From assembly GCA_001692895.1 (NCBI GenBank), contig KV748176.1, forward strand, positions 6,167,092-6,231,091: DNA of 64,000 nt, read 5' to 3'. The position numbers were made by a program, and so were the translations under genes. The notes beneath the pieces were generated by a model that was given only the letters and a program-made list of their open reading frames with translations, was not told the origin of the DNA and did not search any database. Each line of letters starts with the position of its first letter. The first letter of the stretch is position 1. Below, piece by piece: positions 11,901-22,599 of the stretch. The stretch is from Cenococcum geophilum 1.58 (taxonomy: Eukaryota; Ascomycota; Dothideomycetes; Gloniales; Gloniaceae).

Positions 11901-14477
11901 AGGTAAGTTAAAAGGGGCTTAACTAGGCTTAATAAAGCCCTTATCTAGGTTATTAATAAGATACTACTTTATAGCCTATAATTCGGCAGTAGATTGCTAT
12001 CGGAGGGGGCTATAGCTAAGGGTAACTACCTTATCCGGCTTAATTTTAATCTTATAGTTATACGGTTAGTAAGGCGGAAGTACATTAAACGCTACTTTAG
12101 AGAAGGTGTCTTTAAATTTCTAGTATTAACGGGGCAGTTTCCATTCTACTAGCTCCTTATCTATAAGCTCGCCTTTCTCTTAGGCTAGGGCTTCTTTCTC
12201 TTTAATTATTTAATTAATTTCGTATAAGCTAGTTATAAAGGTAATAGTATTAGGCTAAACTAGGTTCTAGTAGAATCCTATAGCGCTAATATAGCAGATA
12301 TTAACTGGTAGGAGGTCCGTAGGTTTCTTTACGGATATTTATTAGGCCGTACTTTACGGTATAAGGTTTATAGTCTTCCTTAGCTTATATTCTATTTTCC
12401 ATAAGTTATCCTTCTAGTTTATTAGTTTAGTGTATTATCTAATATCCCTAGCCTTCTTTTATAGCTATATAGGGCCTAGGTTCTCTATTAGGGACTTAGC
12501 TAGGCTATTACTAACTTCCTAAGTCTCTAGTGCAGGTAGTGTAATATAGGCAGTCTAGGGGCGGCGTAATATACGGATCCGTTACGGATTAAGCTGTATA
12601 TCCTTCTTAAAAGCCTAGTCCTTACGCGTTACATCGGCCTAGTAAATAGTGTCTATCTACGGCCGTATAAGGTTTTCTATTATAATACTAATCTCTTTTA
12701 TAAAGGAAGGTGTTAGGGGTATAGTTTTAGGCTAGATAAGCTGCCTATTCCGTATATTAAGCTATAAGCCTAAATAGGCTAGCCATTTTCTCCCTAAGAT
12801 TATATTATAGCTTCTAAGGTCTATAATAAGGAAGGGGATATTATACTACCTTTATCTATTAACGCGGAGGTAAATCCGTAAAATAGTTATAATAGGTAGC
12901 CCTATTTGTCCGTTATAACCATAAATAGGGATTAGTTTAGGCAGTTCTTTAAGGGGTATATTTAAAAAGTTAGCTAGTTTTGCAGCGCACTTTATATTAA
13001 TTAAGGTAAAGGCATTTACTCCTAAGTTAGCTAAAGCAGAGGTTAAAACTTAATATCTATTGCGAAATAAAGTATAAGGGATAGTGCAGCTTTTTCTACT
13101 AATTAGCCGACCTAGATTAATATATGACATATTAATCCCTTTTAACCCTAGAGAGGAGTCTTCCTCTAAGGTTCCTCTTTTTCCGGCTCTACGCTATCCT
13201 CCTAAATTAACAGGACCTTGTTTATCTTTGCCTTTATTAGGCAGTTCCTTATAGGGTGGCCTATTTAACCGTACAAGAAGTAAGCTTTTTAATCGCTAAG
13301 GGCTTATATATAGGGGTCGCTGTATATAGGCCGGGTGTATACTAGGCCCGTAGTAGGGGTAGCTGCGCGGCTAGCCGCTAGGTTAACTATAGGGGTTGCC
13401 GATTATACTAGGGCACTATAGGCCGTACTTATAGTACTTGCGGCCTAGTTTATAAGGTTTCTAGTTTTTAGCTAATTAGCGCGTACCTTAATTTAATAGA
13501 GGCCTTAATTAATAGCTAGGCAATAGTTCGTAAGTTCCTTTAACGTTTATACCATAGTATAAGCTAGTAATACGGCCCGCTATAAGTTTAGGGTAAGCTT
13601 ATTAAAGAGGTCTAGTAGTAGGTCTTCCTAGGGGATTTAGGCCTGTCTAGCTAGGTATAGAAAGCGGGTTTAAAAGGCTAAAAAGGTCTTCGTTATTTTT
13701 ATGTTTAGGCTTTTATAGCTAAGGCGGGCGTTTTATACTTTAAAAGGGTCTTTATAAATAGAAGATAAGTATTTAATTATTTCTTCTTTAGCGATAAAGG
13801 GGTTTGCTAAGTCGTTAGTATATTACAAGCGTAAATACGTCTAGGCGTCTCCGCTAGTACAGCCGAAAATATAGGCTATTTTAGCTTAGGCGTTAGGGAA
13901 GTGGTCTATATTAACTTTAAGCTTATCCCGTAATTAAAGCTTCCAATTATTAAATATAGGGTTGGTTCCGTTGGTAAGTAGTAGGGGATCCGCGACCTTT
14001 ACCGACCGCTTTAGTGCTATATAGGCCTTAGTAAATCCACTAAGGCGCTAAAATAGGGCCTAAAGGACTATAGCGAGTCTTTAATTATCTAATAATGACT
14101 TATTATTAGATATAGGGGTATCTCTGGCTTTAAGCAGCTCTTATAGTTATTTAATTTTAGTATTAGTAGCTATAAGCTCCGCCTAGGGGGTTAAAACGTT
14201 AATTATTTCTTTGTCTAAAGTATTTAAGGGTCCTACAGCTACTTTACCTACTGCTGTAGTTCGTAGCATAGTGGTAGGGGTGTTAAGTAATTCTAGGTAA
14301 TTTCTTTAGGGGTTTTGGTCTATGCGTGTCTTATAGGTCCTTTCCTTAGGGTTCTATTCTTTTCTTTTAGGTCCTGTCCTTATAGTCTTAGTAATATCCT
14401 TAGGGTCCTATTTTGTGTTCTTATAGATATATTTAAGTTCCTTCTTAAGAAGAAAGAATAGAGTAAGCTTTAGATAA
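8967..14477 (-). pseudogene. Gypsy-A degraded gag-pol with chromodomain
   Basis: Minus-strand reading gives a gag zinc knuckle at about 13,265-13,310 (pattern CX2CX4HX4C, with the first two Cys now Tyr through TGC-to-TAC change). The RT box reads VYLDN near 11,560 where YVDD is expected. The integrase tail has FTIGDMV and KLDYKIVGPYKIL near 9,450-9,600, and a chromodomain end GYNLDPT.YP at about 9,250-9,290. Chromodomain-bearing Gypsy elements (chromoviruses) are the commonest clade in ascomycetes. Dozens of TAG/TAA stops make it inactive. Confidence 0.85.
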
Positions 14478-14704
14478 TGTTAGCGACTTAGTTAATTAAG
14501 GTATAGGCACGGCAAAAGGGACGCGTAAGCCTATATAATTGGATTGTCTATAAACAAGAATCTAAAGCTAGGGAAAGGAAAGGAGAAGAAGAGTAGCGCC
14601 GTTTGGTGTTTTATAAGATCTTCGCGTCACGTAATCGCAATATGCGGTAATCTGTAGCAACTTGCCGGTGTGAAGTTCTGCCAAGTTCTGCCAGTGCCGT
14701 AACA
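14478..14704 (-). repeat. Gypsy-A 5' LTR
   Basis: 227 bp with intact TGTTA...TAACA ends. It is followed by GTAAT (14705-14709), the right target duplication. Confidence 0.9.
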
Positions 14705-14905
14705 GTAATAGATTAATTAGATATAATTATCCTAAGATTATAGCAACTTAGAAATATAGGCTACTAAAAAGTAATTAAACTAGAAAAATCTAAAAGGTAT
14801 AATCTAAAAACTTAGATATAGAGTAGTATAAGAATTAAGAAGCAATATATATACTAAAGGGTATTATAAAAGAGTTTATTAAAGAGTTCTATAAGGATAT
14901 AATAT
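14705..14905 (+). pseudogene. Gypsy-C block between two insertions
   Basis: Resumes Gypsy-C after Gypsy-A. It reads through the region between RNase H and the integrase zinc-binding domain and ends KEFIKEFYKDI. Its last 13 bp (aaggatataatat, 14893-14905) are the left target duplication of the 1-kb element. Confidence 0.65.
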
Positions 14906-14920
14906 TAATTTATTCATTGC

Positions 14921-15926
14921 TTAACGTCTAATACGGATCCTATACGGCCCACGCAGACTACTTCGTATATAGGGGAAACTTATAAATTTATAGAAAGAAA
15001 ACCCCTAATATATTAGGGGAGGAAAAACCCTATAAGCCACCTTAGTAGGATAAAAAACCCCGAATTGCCATACCTGCACGTAGCTGCGGCCCTACGGGCC
15101 TACAGCTACGTCCTCCTCCTTAGATGTTTTAAACTCCTTAGGAATTACTGCTTCCTTCTCTAGCTTATCTAGAGCTAGGGTTCACTACGTCCTAGCTAGG
15201 CCTTGCCGATCAATTGCTGTACGCTTATAGTTGTGCCCCGTATCTTAACCACCCCCTATATACTATCTCTTGTTAACTATTGCTATATACGCCATACCTT
15301 CCCCCCCCTAAGGCCTATCGAAGGCGTAAGGGGGATTCATCCGTTCTACTATCCTAATACTAAAAGACAAAAGCGGGATGTATATATGTGTATCTGGGTA
15401 TCTTTTATGCCTAGGTCCTAGTCACTAGGCCCTCTCTAAGGGCACTACTCCGTTAAGAGGAGACAAGGAAAACCGTATGGGGTTATCTAGCTACCGCTTT
15501 TAGTAGTATTATAGCAGTACGGTAAGTGACCGCATGCTCCGCGGGCGATCGCCCTAGGGGTTAGGAGGGGCCGTATATTTACTCGTTTATTTGTTTGTTC
15601 GCGTTTACTTATTCGTTAATATAAGGTCGTTAATGCTTTCTACTAGGGGGACGGGGGATAATATCGAATACTGTGCATCCATGTTAGATCGTATAGGTGC
15701 CCTGGATAGGAGAACGTAGTAGTCGTTGTACTGTAGAGAGCCAACAGTAGTGGTTTTTAAGATCTCACCATCTGAAAATTTTTCACCACCGCCCTCAACG
15801 CCCACAACCACCACCGGTCCTGTCCGCACGCTGTACGACGTCTCTGCGTTGGCTCTGGATCTGAACTTCAAAGACCAGGTTCGTAGCCGTCACCACGTAC
15901 AGGTGCAGAGTCCGATTTCAACGGCC
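14921..15926 (-). mobile_element. 1-kb non-LTR-like element, copy 1
   Basis: GC-richer than its surroundings and collinear with 55,012-56,004. Both copies share the same two ends: ttaacgtct on the left and cggcc on the right. A 13-bp direct repeat (aaggatataatat) flanks it at 14893-14905 and 15927-15939, with an extra A/T-rich stretch of about 15 nt between the left repeat and the element. Long, variable-length duplications and a variable A/T tail at one end fit target-primed reverse transcription, with the 3' end at the left. Both strands contain short open frames (for example 15605-15871 minus), but these are not conserved in copy 2, so coding capacity is doubtful. Family not recognised. 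Confidence 0.65.
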
Positions 15927-17170
15927 AAGGATATAATATAGGGATATAATAAAGCTATAAGCTTAGTGTTAAGACTTTAAAAGGAGTATATTATTAATAG
16001 AATCTAGGGCTTAGCAAGAGAAGTTATAAAGAAATATTTAAATTGCTAAAGAAATAAGCTAATAAGGTATAAGCCGTATAGAAAGCTATAGCCTATTAAG
16101 ATACTAAAACGTTTATAGTAGATAATATTATAGGACTTTATCGTAAAGTTACTAAAGTTAAAGGATTTTATTACTAAATAGGAGTATAATATAATCCTAA
16201 TAATAGTAAATAAGTTAACTAAATAGGGCTACTTTATAATATATATAGAAGAAATCTTAGCAGAAGATATCGCTAGAATTTATATTAAGTGTTTATAAGA
16301 TATAGAGTACTAAGCAAAATTATATTAGATAGAGATTTAAGATTTATAGCAGTATTTTATAAGGTATTCTTAGCGGAATAAGGGGTTTACGTAGTAATAT
16401 TAATAGCATATTATCCATAGACGGATAGATAAATAAAGAGATTAAATTAGACGCTAAAATAGTATTTAAGGCATTATATTAATCACGCATAACACTACAG
16501 AAAGGTATAGAGATGTTACTATTTTAGGCGAATCATAGGTATAAGCTAAGAATATTATTGTCACTATAATAAGCAAAAAAGATAAGTAAAATAGTAAAGT
16601 AGAGAATAGAAACTCTAATTAACCTCTATAAAGACCTCTATTTTATAGTAAAGATAGTATTAAAAAAAATAAGTTATTATAATATTAAGAGATCTAAGGG
16701 ACCAGATCTAAAGGAGGGGGATAAAGTATAGCTATTATATAAAAATCTTACGAGTTAACAACTAAGTAAGAAATTAGATTACGTTAGACTAGGACTATTT
16801 AAAATCGTAGCTAAGATTTTAGAAGTTATATATAGACTTAAATTACTAGTAAAAATAAAGATCTACCCTATATAGTATATTATAATACTAGAGCTAGCGT
16901 ATAAAGACGCAGAGCTATTAGTTTATAAGGTAAACATATATAGAGGACAAAAAGAAGATAAATAGTAAGTTTTAAAGATTATAGATTATAAGGACATTAA
17001 TAATAAAATATAGTATAAAGTAAAGTAAATAGGCTATAATAAGACTACCTAGGAACTACTATAGAACTTAAAGAAAGCTATAAAAAAAAGGTATAGAAGT
17101 ATTAAAAGAAAAAGGGTTAGGTAATATTAAAAAGGAGCTAAAGATAAAAGGATTAGTTAAAGATAATAGA
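15927..17170 (+). pseudogene. Gypsy-C integrase and chromodomain-like tail
   Basis: Starts with the right copy of the 13-bp duplication. The frame reads NKAISLVLRLQKEYIINRI, then the zinc-binding end NCQRNKLIRYKPYRKLQPI, the catalytic core DFIVKLLKLKDFITKQEYNI and IIVNKLTKQGYF, the YPQTD-type motif near 16,410, the GDKVQLLYKNL segment near 16,720, and a chromodomain-like end (NNKIQYKVKQIGYNKTTQE) at about 17,000-17,060. Stops are TAG/TAA at expected CAG/CAA positions. Confidence 0.8.
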
Positions 17171-17466
17171 CAAGCTAGATTATCTAAGGGATCTACCGCT
17201 AGCGTATAAGTTATTTCCGCCTCTTCTTAATTAGAATTCTTTTTAACCTCTTTAGCCTTAAGCTTAAAGAGTCCTTACTCTATAAAACGTAATTTCTTTA
17301 AGCGTACCTTTTTATAGACCTTTATAAGACGGCTTAATTAAGTATAAGCATTAAGTTAAACCTTTAGGGCCTAAGATACTTTATTAGAACAATATTAAAC
17401 CTTAATAAAAAGCCTCGGCTAGCTTACCCTTTAGTTTTTTAGCTACTACTAATACGCGAAACCCTA
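17171..17466. other. AT-rich spacer at nest edge
   Basis: No readable element motif. The Gypsy-C 3' LTR expected here (ends TGTTACGG...) is absent, so the element was truncated or its LTR deleted. Confidence 0.5.
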
Positions 17467-17758
17467 TCCCTTGGCCCGTCAATTTTCGTCCAACGGTTAT
17501 CGATAAGAACTAGCCAATCAATTGTGCTGAATTTAACTCCCGCACTGAGGAATAATTTTATAGTAGTTTGATATATACGCCCAATTTTGGGGAGTTAAGT
17601 CGCTCGATATGAGGTTAATAGCACTTATCCTTCTTACAGAACGGTATTTTGCATTGTAGTAGGTAATTAATTGATGGAATCTATGGGTGCACGCGTTGTT
17701 TTGAAACTGGTGTTCGCGCACGGACTACTTGCTCGTTGGACGCTGACGGGTCAAGGGA
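17467..17758. mobile_element. MITE with TA duplication (292 bp)
   Basis: Ends are inverted: TCCCTTGGCCCGTCA at the left against TCCCTTGACCCGTCA read from the right on the minus strand, and both arms carry CGTCCAACG slightly further in. TA flanks both ends (17465-17466, 17759-17760). TA targets and this size fit a non-autonomous Tc1/mariner/pogo element. No coding capacity. Its first bases match those of the smaller MITE at 33,309-33,441. Base composition is close to normal, unlike the RIP-affected DNA around it. Confidence 0.8.
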
Positions 17759-17966
17759 TAACAGATTAAATAAAAAACTAGATAGTTATATAGAATTATA
17801 AGACGCGTATACTTAGCGTTAAAGATAAATTAAATATTATAGAACAATTGTATATTTACTTACGTACACTTAGTATAGGAAGAAGGTTGGCAACTAGATA
17901 GAGCCGTAATTATAATATATACTAACTTTTTCTCCGCATAACGGGAATAGGACGGTATAACTAAAG

Positions 17967-18724
17967 CCTCCCGCTGAACTAACCATTCCAAAAGCCGGTA
18001 AGGTAAAGGTGGGGCCTCATCCGCAAGACAAAGTCCTGCAAACTCTCGTGACGCCCGTGTTAGTAGAGGCTCTTATGTCGCTGCAAAATCTGATTATTAA
18101 ACAGGATGCTTATACGCTTGATAAGATAAGTAAACAGAGCCTACAGAGGCACGTACAGAAGCTCGCCAATGCCGCCTGAATATCCTTTGCCAAGGGTGTC
18201 CTCTAACAGGACCAAATTCGATTGTTGATTACAATTAACAACGAAGCCAAAGTTCGACGATCGACCAAATTAGTGGTACTGGGGAAGGCGAAGGTCATGA
18301 GCTATAGGACCTTAAGGAAGCACGAGCGAAGCGTGCTGAGAAAGAGGCTGCCAAAGAAGCTAAAGGCAAGGGAAAACGTGGTCGGAAGCCGAAGAGTGCT
18401 GTGCCAGAGGTAGAGGAAGCCTCTGCGGACAAGAGGAAATGTGGTCGGAAGCGCAAGAGTGCTGCGCTAGAGGCAGATGCGCCAGAGCCAACGGCCAAGG
18501 TGGCCCGGATGAGCGAAGCGTCAGAGCCAGCGATGGCCCCAGTGGCACAGATGATCGCCCTAGTGGCGCAGATGATCGCCAGAGCCAGCGGAGCCCCCAG
18601 TTGCGCGGATGAGAAGTGCAGGTTGCGGAAGATGAGATTGCCGCACGAGGGATGGAGAATCTTCAGCGTGGATCAGTTTGAGGCAGGCTCGTGCGGGCTT
18701 CGCGACCTATTGCTGTATAATTAG
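17967..18724 (+). pseudogene. pogo/Fot1-type transposase, C-terminal remnant
   Basis: The plus-strand frame reads PPAELTIPKAGKVKVGPHP, then SLQNLIIKQDAY, SKQSLQRHVQKLANAA, INNEAKVRRSTK and VLGKAKVMSY. After a frameshift at about 18,305 it continues RAKRAEKEAAKEAKGKGKR and a basic KRGRKRKSA-type tail with SEAPEP-like repeats. This is the characteristic C-terminus of fungal pogo-family (DDE_1) transposases. The catalytic domain and DNA-binding N-terminus are missing. Two in-frame stops (about 18,178 and 18,207) and the frameshift show it is dead. It lies about 200 bp from the TA-flanked MITE. Confidence 0.75.
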
Positions 18725-19181
18725 TAACTTAATATTGTCTGATGCTCTTCTTCATCGTAAAGGACTCACAGAACGATCTTAGCGCCATTTAGGACCTAAG
18801 TCCCGCTTGTTTAACGCGACAAGTGACCGGCGGGTGACCCTGAATGACGAACCTTGCAAGATCACCAAACAGCTTGCGGCATTTCAATAACGATGGGTTT
18901 AACTCGTCCCAGGATTCTCAGTGCGCAGTCCATAGGCTACCCGTAGAGTGAGCGATATTATGGATGTCTCTGTGAACTGTGGCTGTCTTTGCCATGTGAC
19001 GGCGAGCCTGCGCCACGAATGCAGCTTCGTGTGCAGCGCCTACAACCACCAGGCAGTCTTTTCGTGAGCAACACATCTCTTCGTCGATGCTTGAGATACA
19101 GATTTTGCGCCGATATGCTCAACGTGCTACTCGAGTAACGTCTGCCTGAGAACGTGCCCAGCCCGCTCCTCATGCCTCACG
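18725..19181. other. non-coding stretch before HET remnant
   Basis: Normal base composition; no gene recognised. It would have held the promoter of the HET-type gene that begins at 19,182. Confidence 0.4.
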
Positions 19182-19586
19182 ATGCGCCTCTTGGAGCGCA
19201 AACCCGACGGCGACCTCGTCTTTCGTGAATCCACCGATAAAGACGTCCCAGCCTACGCAATCCTCTCCCATATTTGGTTAGCAAACAATAATGAAGAGGT
19301 CAGCTTTCAAGATGTAGAGGCGGGCACCAGCAAGAGCAAGGCTGGGTGGGGGAAGTTACAAATAATAACTTTACGTTCGGAACATCTAGCTCTGTTCCAA
19401 ATATCACCATCAACGTCACGACAAGTCCACTGGGGGGAAACAAAAGACCTGCACCAAGCGGGGATAAAGAGGGGAATAATATCCAAAGCGAAGAGCCTCC
19501 TTTTCTATCAACGCGATCAAAAAAGAGAACTCGAACGGACGAATCGTGAGCGTGAGACTATGAATAGGGATCTAGATCCATCATAA
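19182..19586 (+). pseudogene. truncated HET-domain gene (NLR-like N-terminus)
   Basis: Starts MRLLERKPDGDLVF and continues DVPAYAILSHIWL, EEVSFQDVEAG and KAGWGKLQ. This is the opening of HET domains in fungal HET / HET-NACHT-WD40 proteins, where AILSHTW is the signature (here AILSHIW). Similarity stops at about 19,359; the frame then runs to a stop at 19,586 with sequence not recognised as HET. A full HET domain needs about 150 residues, including the DTCCIDK motif, which is absent. NACHT is also absent. A broken end fits the isolated WD C-terminus at 25,035-25,649 on the same strand. HET proteins trigger incompatibility cell death in filamentous fungi; this copy should be inactive. Confidence 0.7.
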
Positions 19587-19975
19587 TACAGATTCCGACC
19601 TACCCCTTTTCGTGTAATGCCGCTGTATCGTCTGCTGCGCAAGAGCCTTCTGGCGAAGGCGCGAAGGCCACTAAATTTTAAAGGGGTGGCCCGCTAATAA
19701 ACCAGTGGCATTTTGGGCAGAAACGGTGGCATTTGGGTCCTTTATCGACGCCACGTCACATGTGTGGTAGGGGATTAAAAACAGTCGTACATGGGGAATT
19801 GTTGCGCCAAGCAGTGGTAAGGTGGTCTTTTGCCGTTTCTAGAAGTGTCCATGACCACGTGTCCGGTTTCATTGTTGCCACAGCGTTCATTGTCACTGCC
19901 TGTCACTGCTTGGAAGCTGCCTCTCGTTCCCTTCCTGGTGTTCCATTCCCAGAAGACAATAGGAGGTCGTGTCTG
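19587..19975. other. non-coding stretch
   Basis: Lies between the HET remnant and the stop codon of the minus-strand 839-aa gene. It probably contains that gene's 3' UTR. No gene recognised. Confidence 0.4.
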
Positions 19976-22596
19976 CTATTCGTCACAACTCAAGTATTCT
20001 GCATCATCCGAGCTGTCGCACTCTTCGGGTTCAGCGGCTGCGTTGCATTCAGCCCCTCCATGAAATATTTCTTCACTGGGGTCTCTGTTTGGTAGTTCAC
20101 TTGCTTCGGACAAGCGCCCACTGACCCCTTGAGGCTCGACTGAGCCCTCTGAACGCCTCCGTTTCGAAACTTGGAAGCCATTGCCAGCGGGTTTCTTCAG
20201 CTTTGTAACAGCTTTTCCGATGACCACCGCTTCCCCCTCCTCTCCCTCAATAATTACCCTTGGTGCCGTCGACTTTAGCTGCAAGGCCATATTACAACAA
20301 GGCCAGGCTTTGTTCTCACACTTCTGGTGTTCGCATTTGTTACTCCCGGAATGCTTGTTAGAAAGAAAGAGTTTGGGGAGACCTCTTTGATCCAGTCGCC
20401 GCAGGAGGTATTTCAGAGCTTCGCTTTCAGCTGAGAGAAAGTAATTGCCGATGGGTACTCTATTCCAGCAGTGGCAAAGTGTCTGGCCACGCTCGTACTT
20501 AATCAAATCGCCGAATTTCCTGCCAAAAAGTATGGCGATTTCGGACTTCGGCTCGGTGAGATCGTACCAGCCTCCAGATCGCGCTTTGTCTATGCGAACC
20601 CCCTTTGCACACGCTTCATTGAGTTCGGCGACATCTGTAAGCTCATACCCCCACATGTAAGGACGATCTCTTTGACGTGTTAAAAAACCTGGCTTTTTGC
20701 ATTTCTGATGCTCGATCAATGAATCGATAGTCAAATACATCCTGGCGACGATGTTCGCCACGTACACCGGCTTCTCTGGCTTTTCAACGGAACGTATATA
20801 TTTGGGAAGTTCCTGAAGCTGAGAAAACTTGGTCCAAATAGCATCTGCCGCTTTTTTCCCGCCGTCGCAAGACGCTCCTATGAAAGGCATGCATTTCAGA
20901 AGAGAACTCTCCTGCAGCTCCAGAGGATCTTCTTGCCGAGAATCAGACGGTTGATATCGGTCACTGTGTTGAGAAGAAGGCTCTTCGGGTGCCTCCTGCT
21001 GATCGTCGGTGACTGATGGTGGCTCCTGTAAGGAAGCCCAGCGGTGCATTAGGTACAGGATAACGCATGCCTCCGGTATCATCCAGGCAGTCTTTTTCTC
21101 AACGTCATACAAAATATGTGGCCTACTGCGTCTATTACGTAGCAGATCGCCAATAAAGGCTGGGACCTGCTTCGGCGTATTGTCGTATTTCGTACGCCGA
21201 ACTGTCGTACTGCCCGTCATGTTGAATATGCCAGCAGTACCAAAGTTCGTGCCCATAGCAATGTTGATAGCCTGTCCAAAATCCACCACATTTCCTCTTA
21301 CAAGTTTGGCGTCTGACGCCTCAACATTTTCGTATCCTGCTTCATTGGTCCCAAGCAGGACCTGAGCCTTTGGGAAGTGCCCCACAAACATTCGCTTTCC
21401 GGAGAGTTCTTGAATACTCTTCACAGGCAATATTTTCAAGCATGTTTTGTCGATAGCTTCCCAATATAGATCCGGGTCTTCTGTTGTAAACGTAGCGTCG
21501 GTCAAGTAGTACCCCTCGGCTCGCTTAGATACGTCGGTGAGATCAACTTGAACCAACTTTGGTTTCCTGCCAATGAGGTGCCACTGCACCTCTTCAGACT
21601 GATCAGGGGCTCCAATACCGTCGACCAAGATTGGAACAAGCGCAGTGTGGCTACCCTTCAGGATTATGCTCCCTCTACGGCTGATCGTATGATACGTCAT
21701 AGCTTGCTCAATCATCATGTCGAACGGCGACTCAATCCCTTGGCCACTGTTTCTCGTAGGTACGGGGAAACCCTGAGCGAGGACATATCCTCCATCAAAC
21801 ATATTGAGCCAGCAGCAACCAACGGTAGTTGGGGATCCCGGTGAAGGAAGAGGTCGTGAGGGTTCCGTTCGAATTACAAAGCGGTCCAAACCCACTTTTT
21901 CGAAAGCTGCGCTAGAAGCATACACGCTGCCTTGTTCGGGAGGCCTACAGACAGCGGCAAGCCACAATATGCATTGGCAAATTCCGACTAAGCAATCTCT
22001 CCCTGCGGTTACTCGGAATGTGAGCTTCTCGGATCCGTTAAGGAGAATGGAAGATTCGACGTCAGCGAATACTGTAAGTTGATCGGATTGGAAGATAAAT
22101 CGGTTGACTCCAGAAGAGACTATGATGTAAGCTACAGTTAGTGTCGCTTGAATCCGAAAAGGTGATACTTACGCGCTTTGGCTGAAGAGATAAACTCCGA
22201 AGCCGTAAAAGCTCGGAAGAATTCAGGAATGCTGATGTTCTTTCCCCATGCAAACTTCACATAGTTTTCACAGGAACAAGCGTATGCTTTATCCTGTTCA
22301 CCTGTGATCGTTAAGACCGTCGCAAGATCCTGCGCTTCGTCTAGGCCATCGCGGACGTATTCTCGGAGCTGCCAATTAACTTGGACATTCACTGTATGTT
22401 GGCCACCTCCGATATGAGACAAGACGTCCTGAACTTGAGCCATAGGTTTCCCAGCGTTATATAAGGACTGGGCCTTCACTGTGTCCTTAGTCTCGTCGAG
22501 ATTGTAAGGCACTTTACTCTTCCCTGATAGTGTCAATTTTGCTGTCGTTGGTGTTGCCGCATCCGAAAAAATGGTCTGATCTGTTGACGCCGACAT
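19976..22596 (-). CDS. fungal conserved protein of unknown function, 839 aa, 2 exons
   Basis: Exon 1 is 22596-22173 and exon 2 is 22071-19976. The 101-nt intron has a perfect GTAAGT donor (22172-22167) and a TTACAG acceptor ending at 22072. The phase is consistent (1+2 nt, Leu codon) and the joined frame is open to the stop. The chosen start is ATG at 22,596 (MSASTDQTIFSD). Upstream the frame stays open into the WD-like array, so an earlier start cannot be excluded. The protein contains DETKDTVKAQSLYNAGKP and a Cys-containing CSCENYVKFAWG segment near the N-terminus, then FRVTAGRDCLVGICQCILW, GGYVLAQGFPVPTRN, QWHLIGRKP and DFGQAINIAMGTN, and a basic/acidic low-complexity tail after about residue 690. 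I recall a fungal-restricted family with this layout (a GFP-P-R motif followed by QWHL), often multicopy, but know of no assigned function. Confidence 0.75.
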
Positions 22597-22599
22597 GAA

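Larger units (their letters stand above)
8721..14704 (-). mobile_element. complete Gypsy-A chromovirus (RIP-degraded)
   Basis: Two 227-bp LTRs (8721-8947 and 14478-14704) enclose a minus-strand gag-pol. The right LTR keeps perfect 5-bp inverted ends TGTTA/TAACA; the left has TATTA/TAATA, the RIP-converted form. The target duplication GTAAT is at 8716-8720 and 14705-14709. A polypurine tract (minus strand, 8948-8966) lies beside the left LTR, so the 3' end is at the left. Motifs in order from right to left: zinc knuckle (about 13,265-13,310), RT catalytic box (about 11,560), post-integrase SH3-like segment (about 9,400-9,600) and chromodomain end (about 9,240-9,290). Confidence 0.9.
1205..17170 (+). 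mobile_element. Gypsy-C chromovirus remnant, interrupted three times
   Basis: The host element of the left nest, read on the plus strand in four blocks: 1205-1970 (RT), 7930-8720 (RT end and RNase H), 14705-14905 and 15927-17170 (integrase and chromodomain-like tail). The polyprotein resumes in order after each inserted element, which proves that the Copia, Gypsy-A and 1-kb elements arrived later. The RT matches the Gypsy-C copies at 43,769-51,920 and 54,758-63,603 on the minus strand, for example FQKRINxILGE before the catalytic box. Neither LTR of this copy is visible: the 5' side runs into LINE sequence and the 3' side fades at about 17,170. In-frame stops are nearly all TAG/TAA at former CAG/CAA/TGG sites. 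Confidence 0.8.

Noticed and set aside
15605..15871. 88-codon minus-strand frame in the 1-kb element, copy 1
   Set aside because: The corresponding region of copy 2 has indels and no matching frame, so there is no evidence of protein-level conservation.
19346..19549. 67-codon frame overlapping the end of the HET remnant
   Set aside because: Starts in another frame exactly where HET similarity is still present and has no recognised similarity. It may be part of the sequence that replaced the rest of HET, but no gene can be supported.
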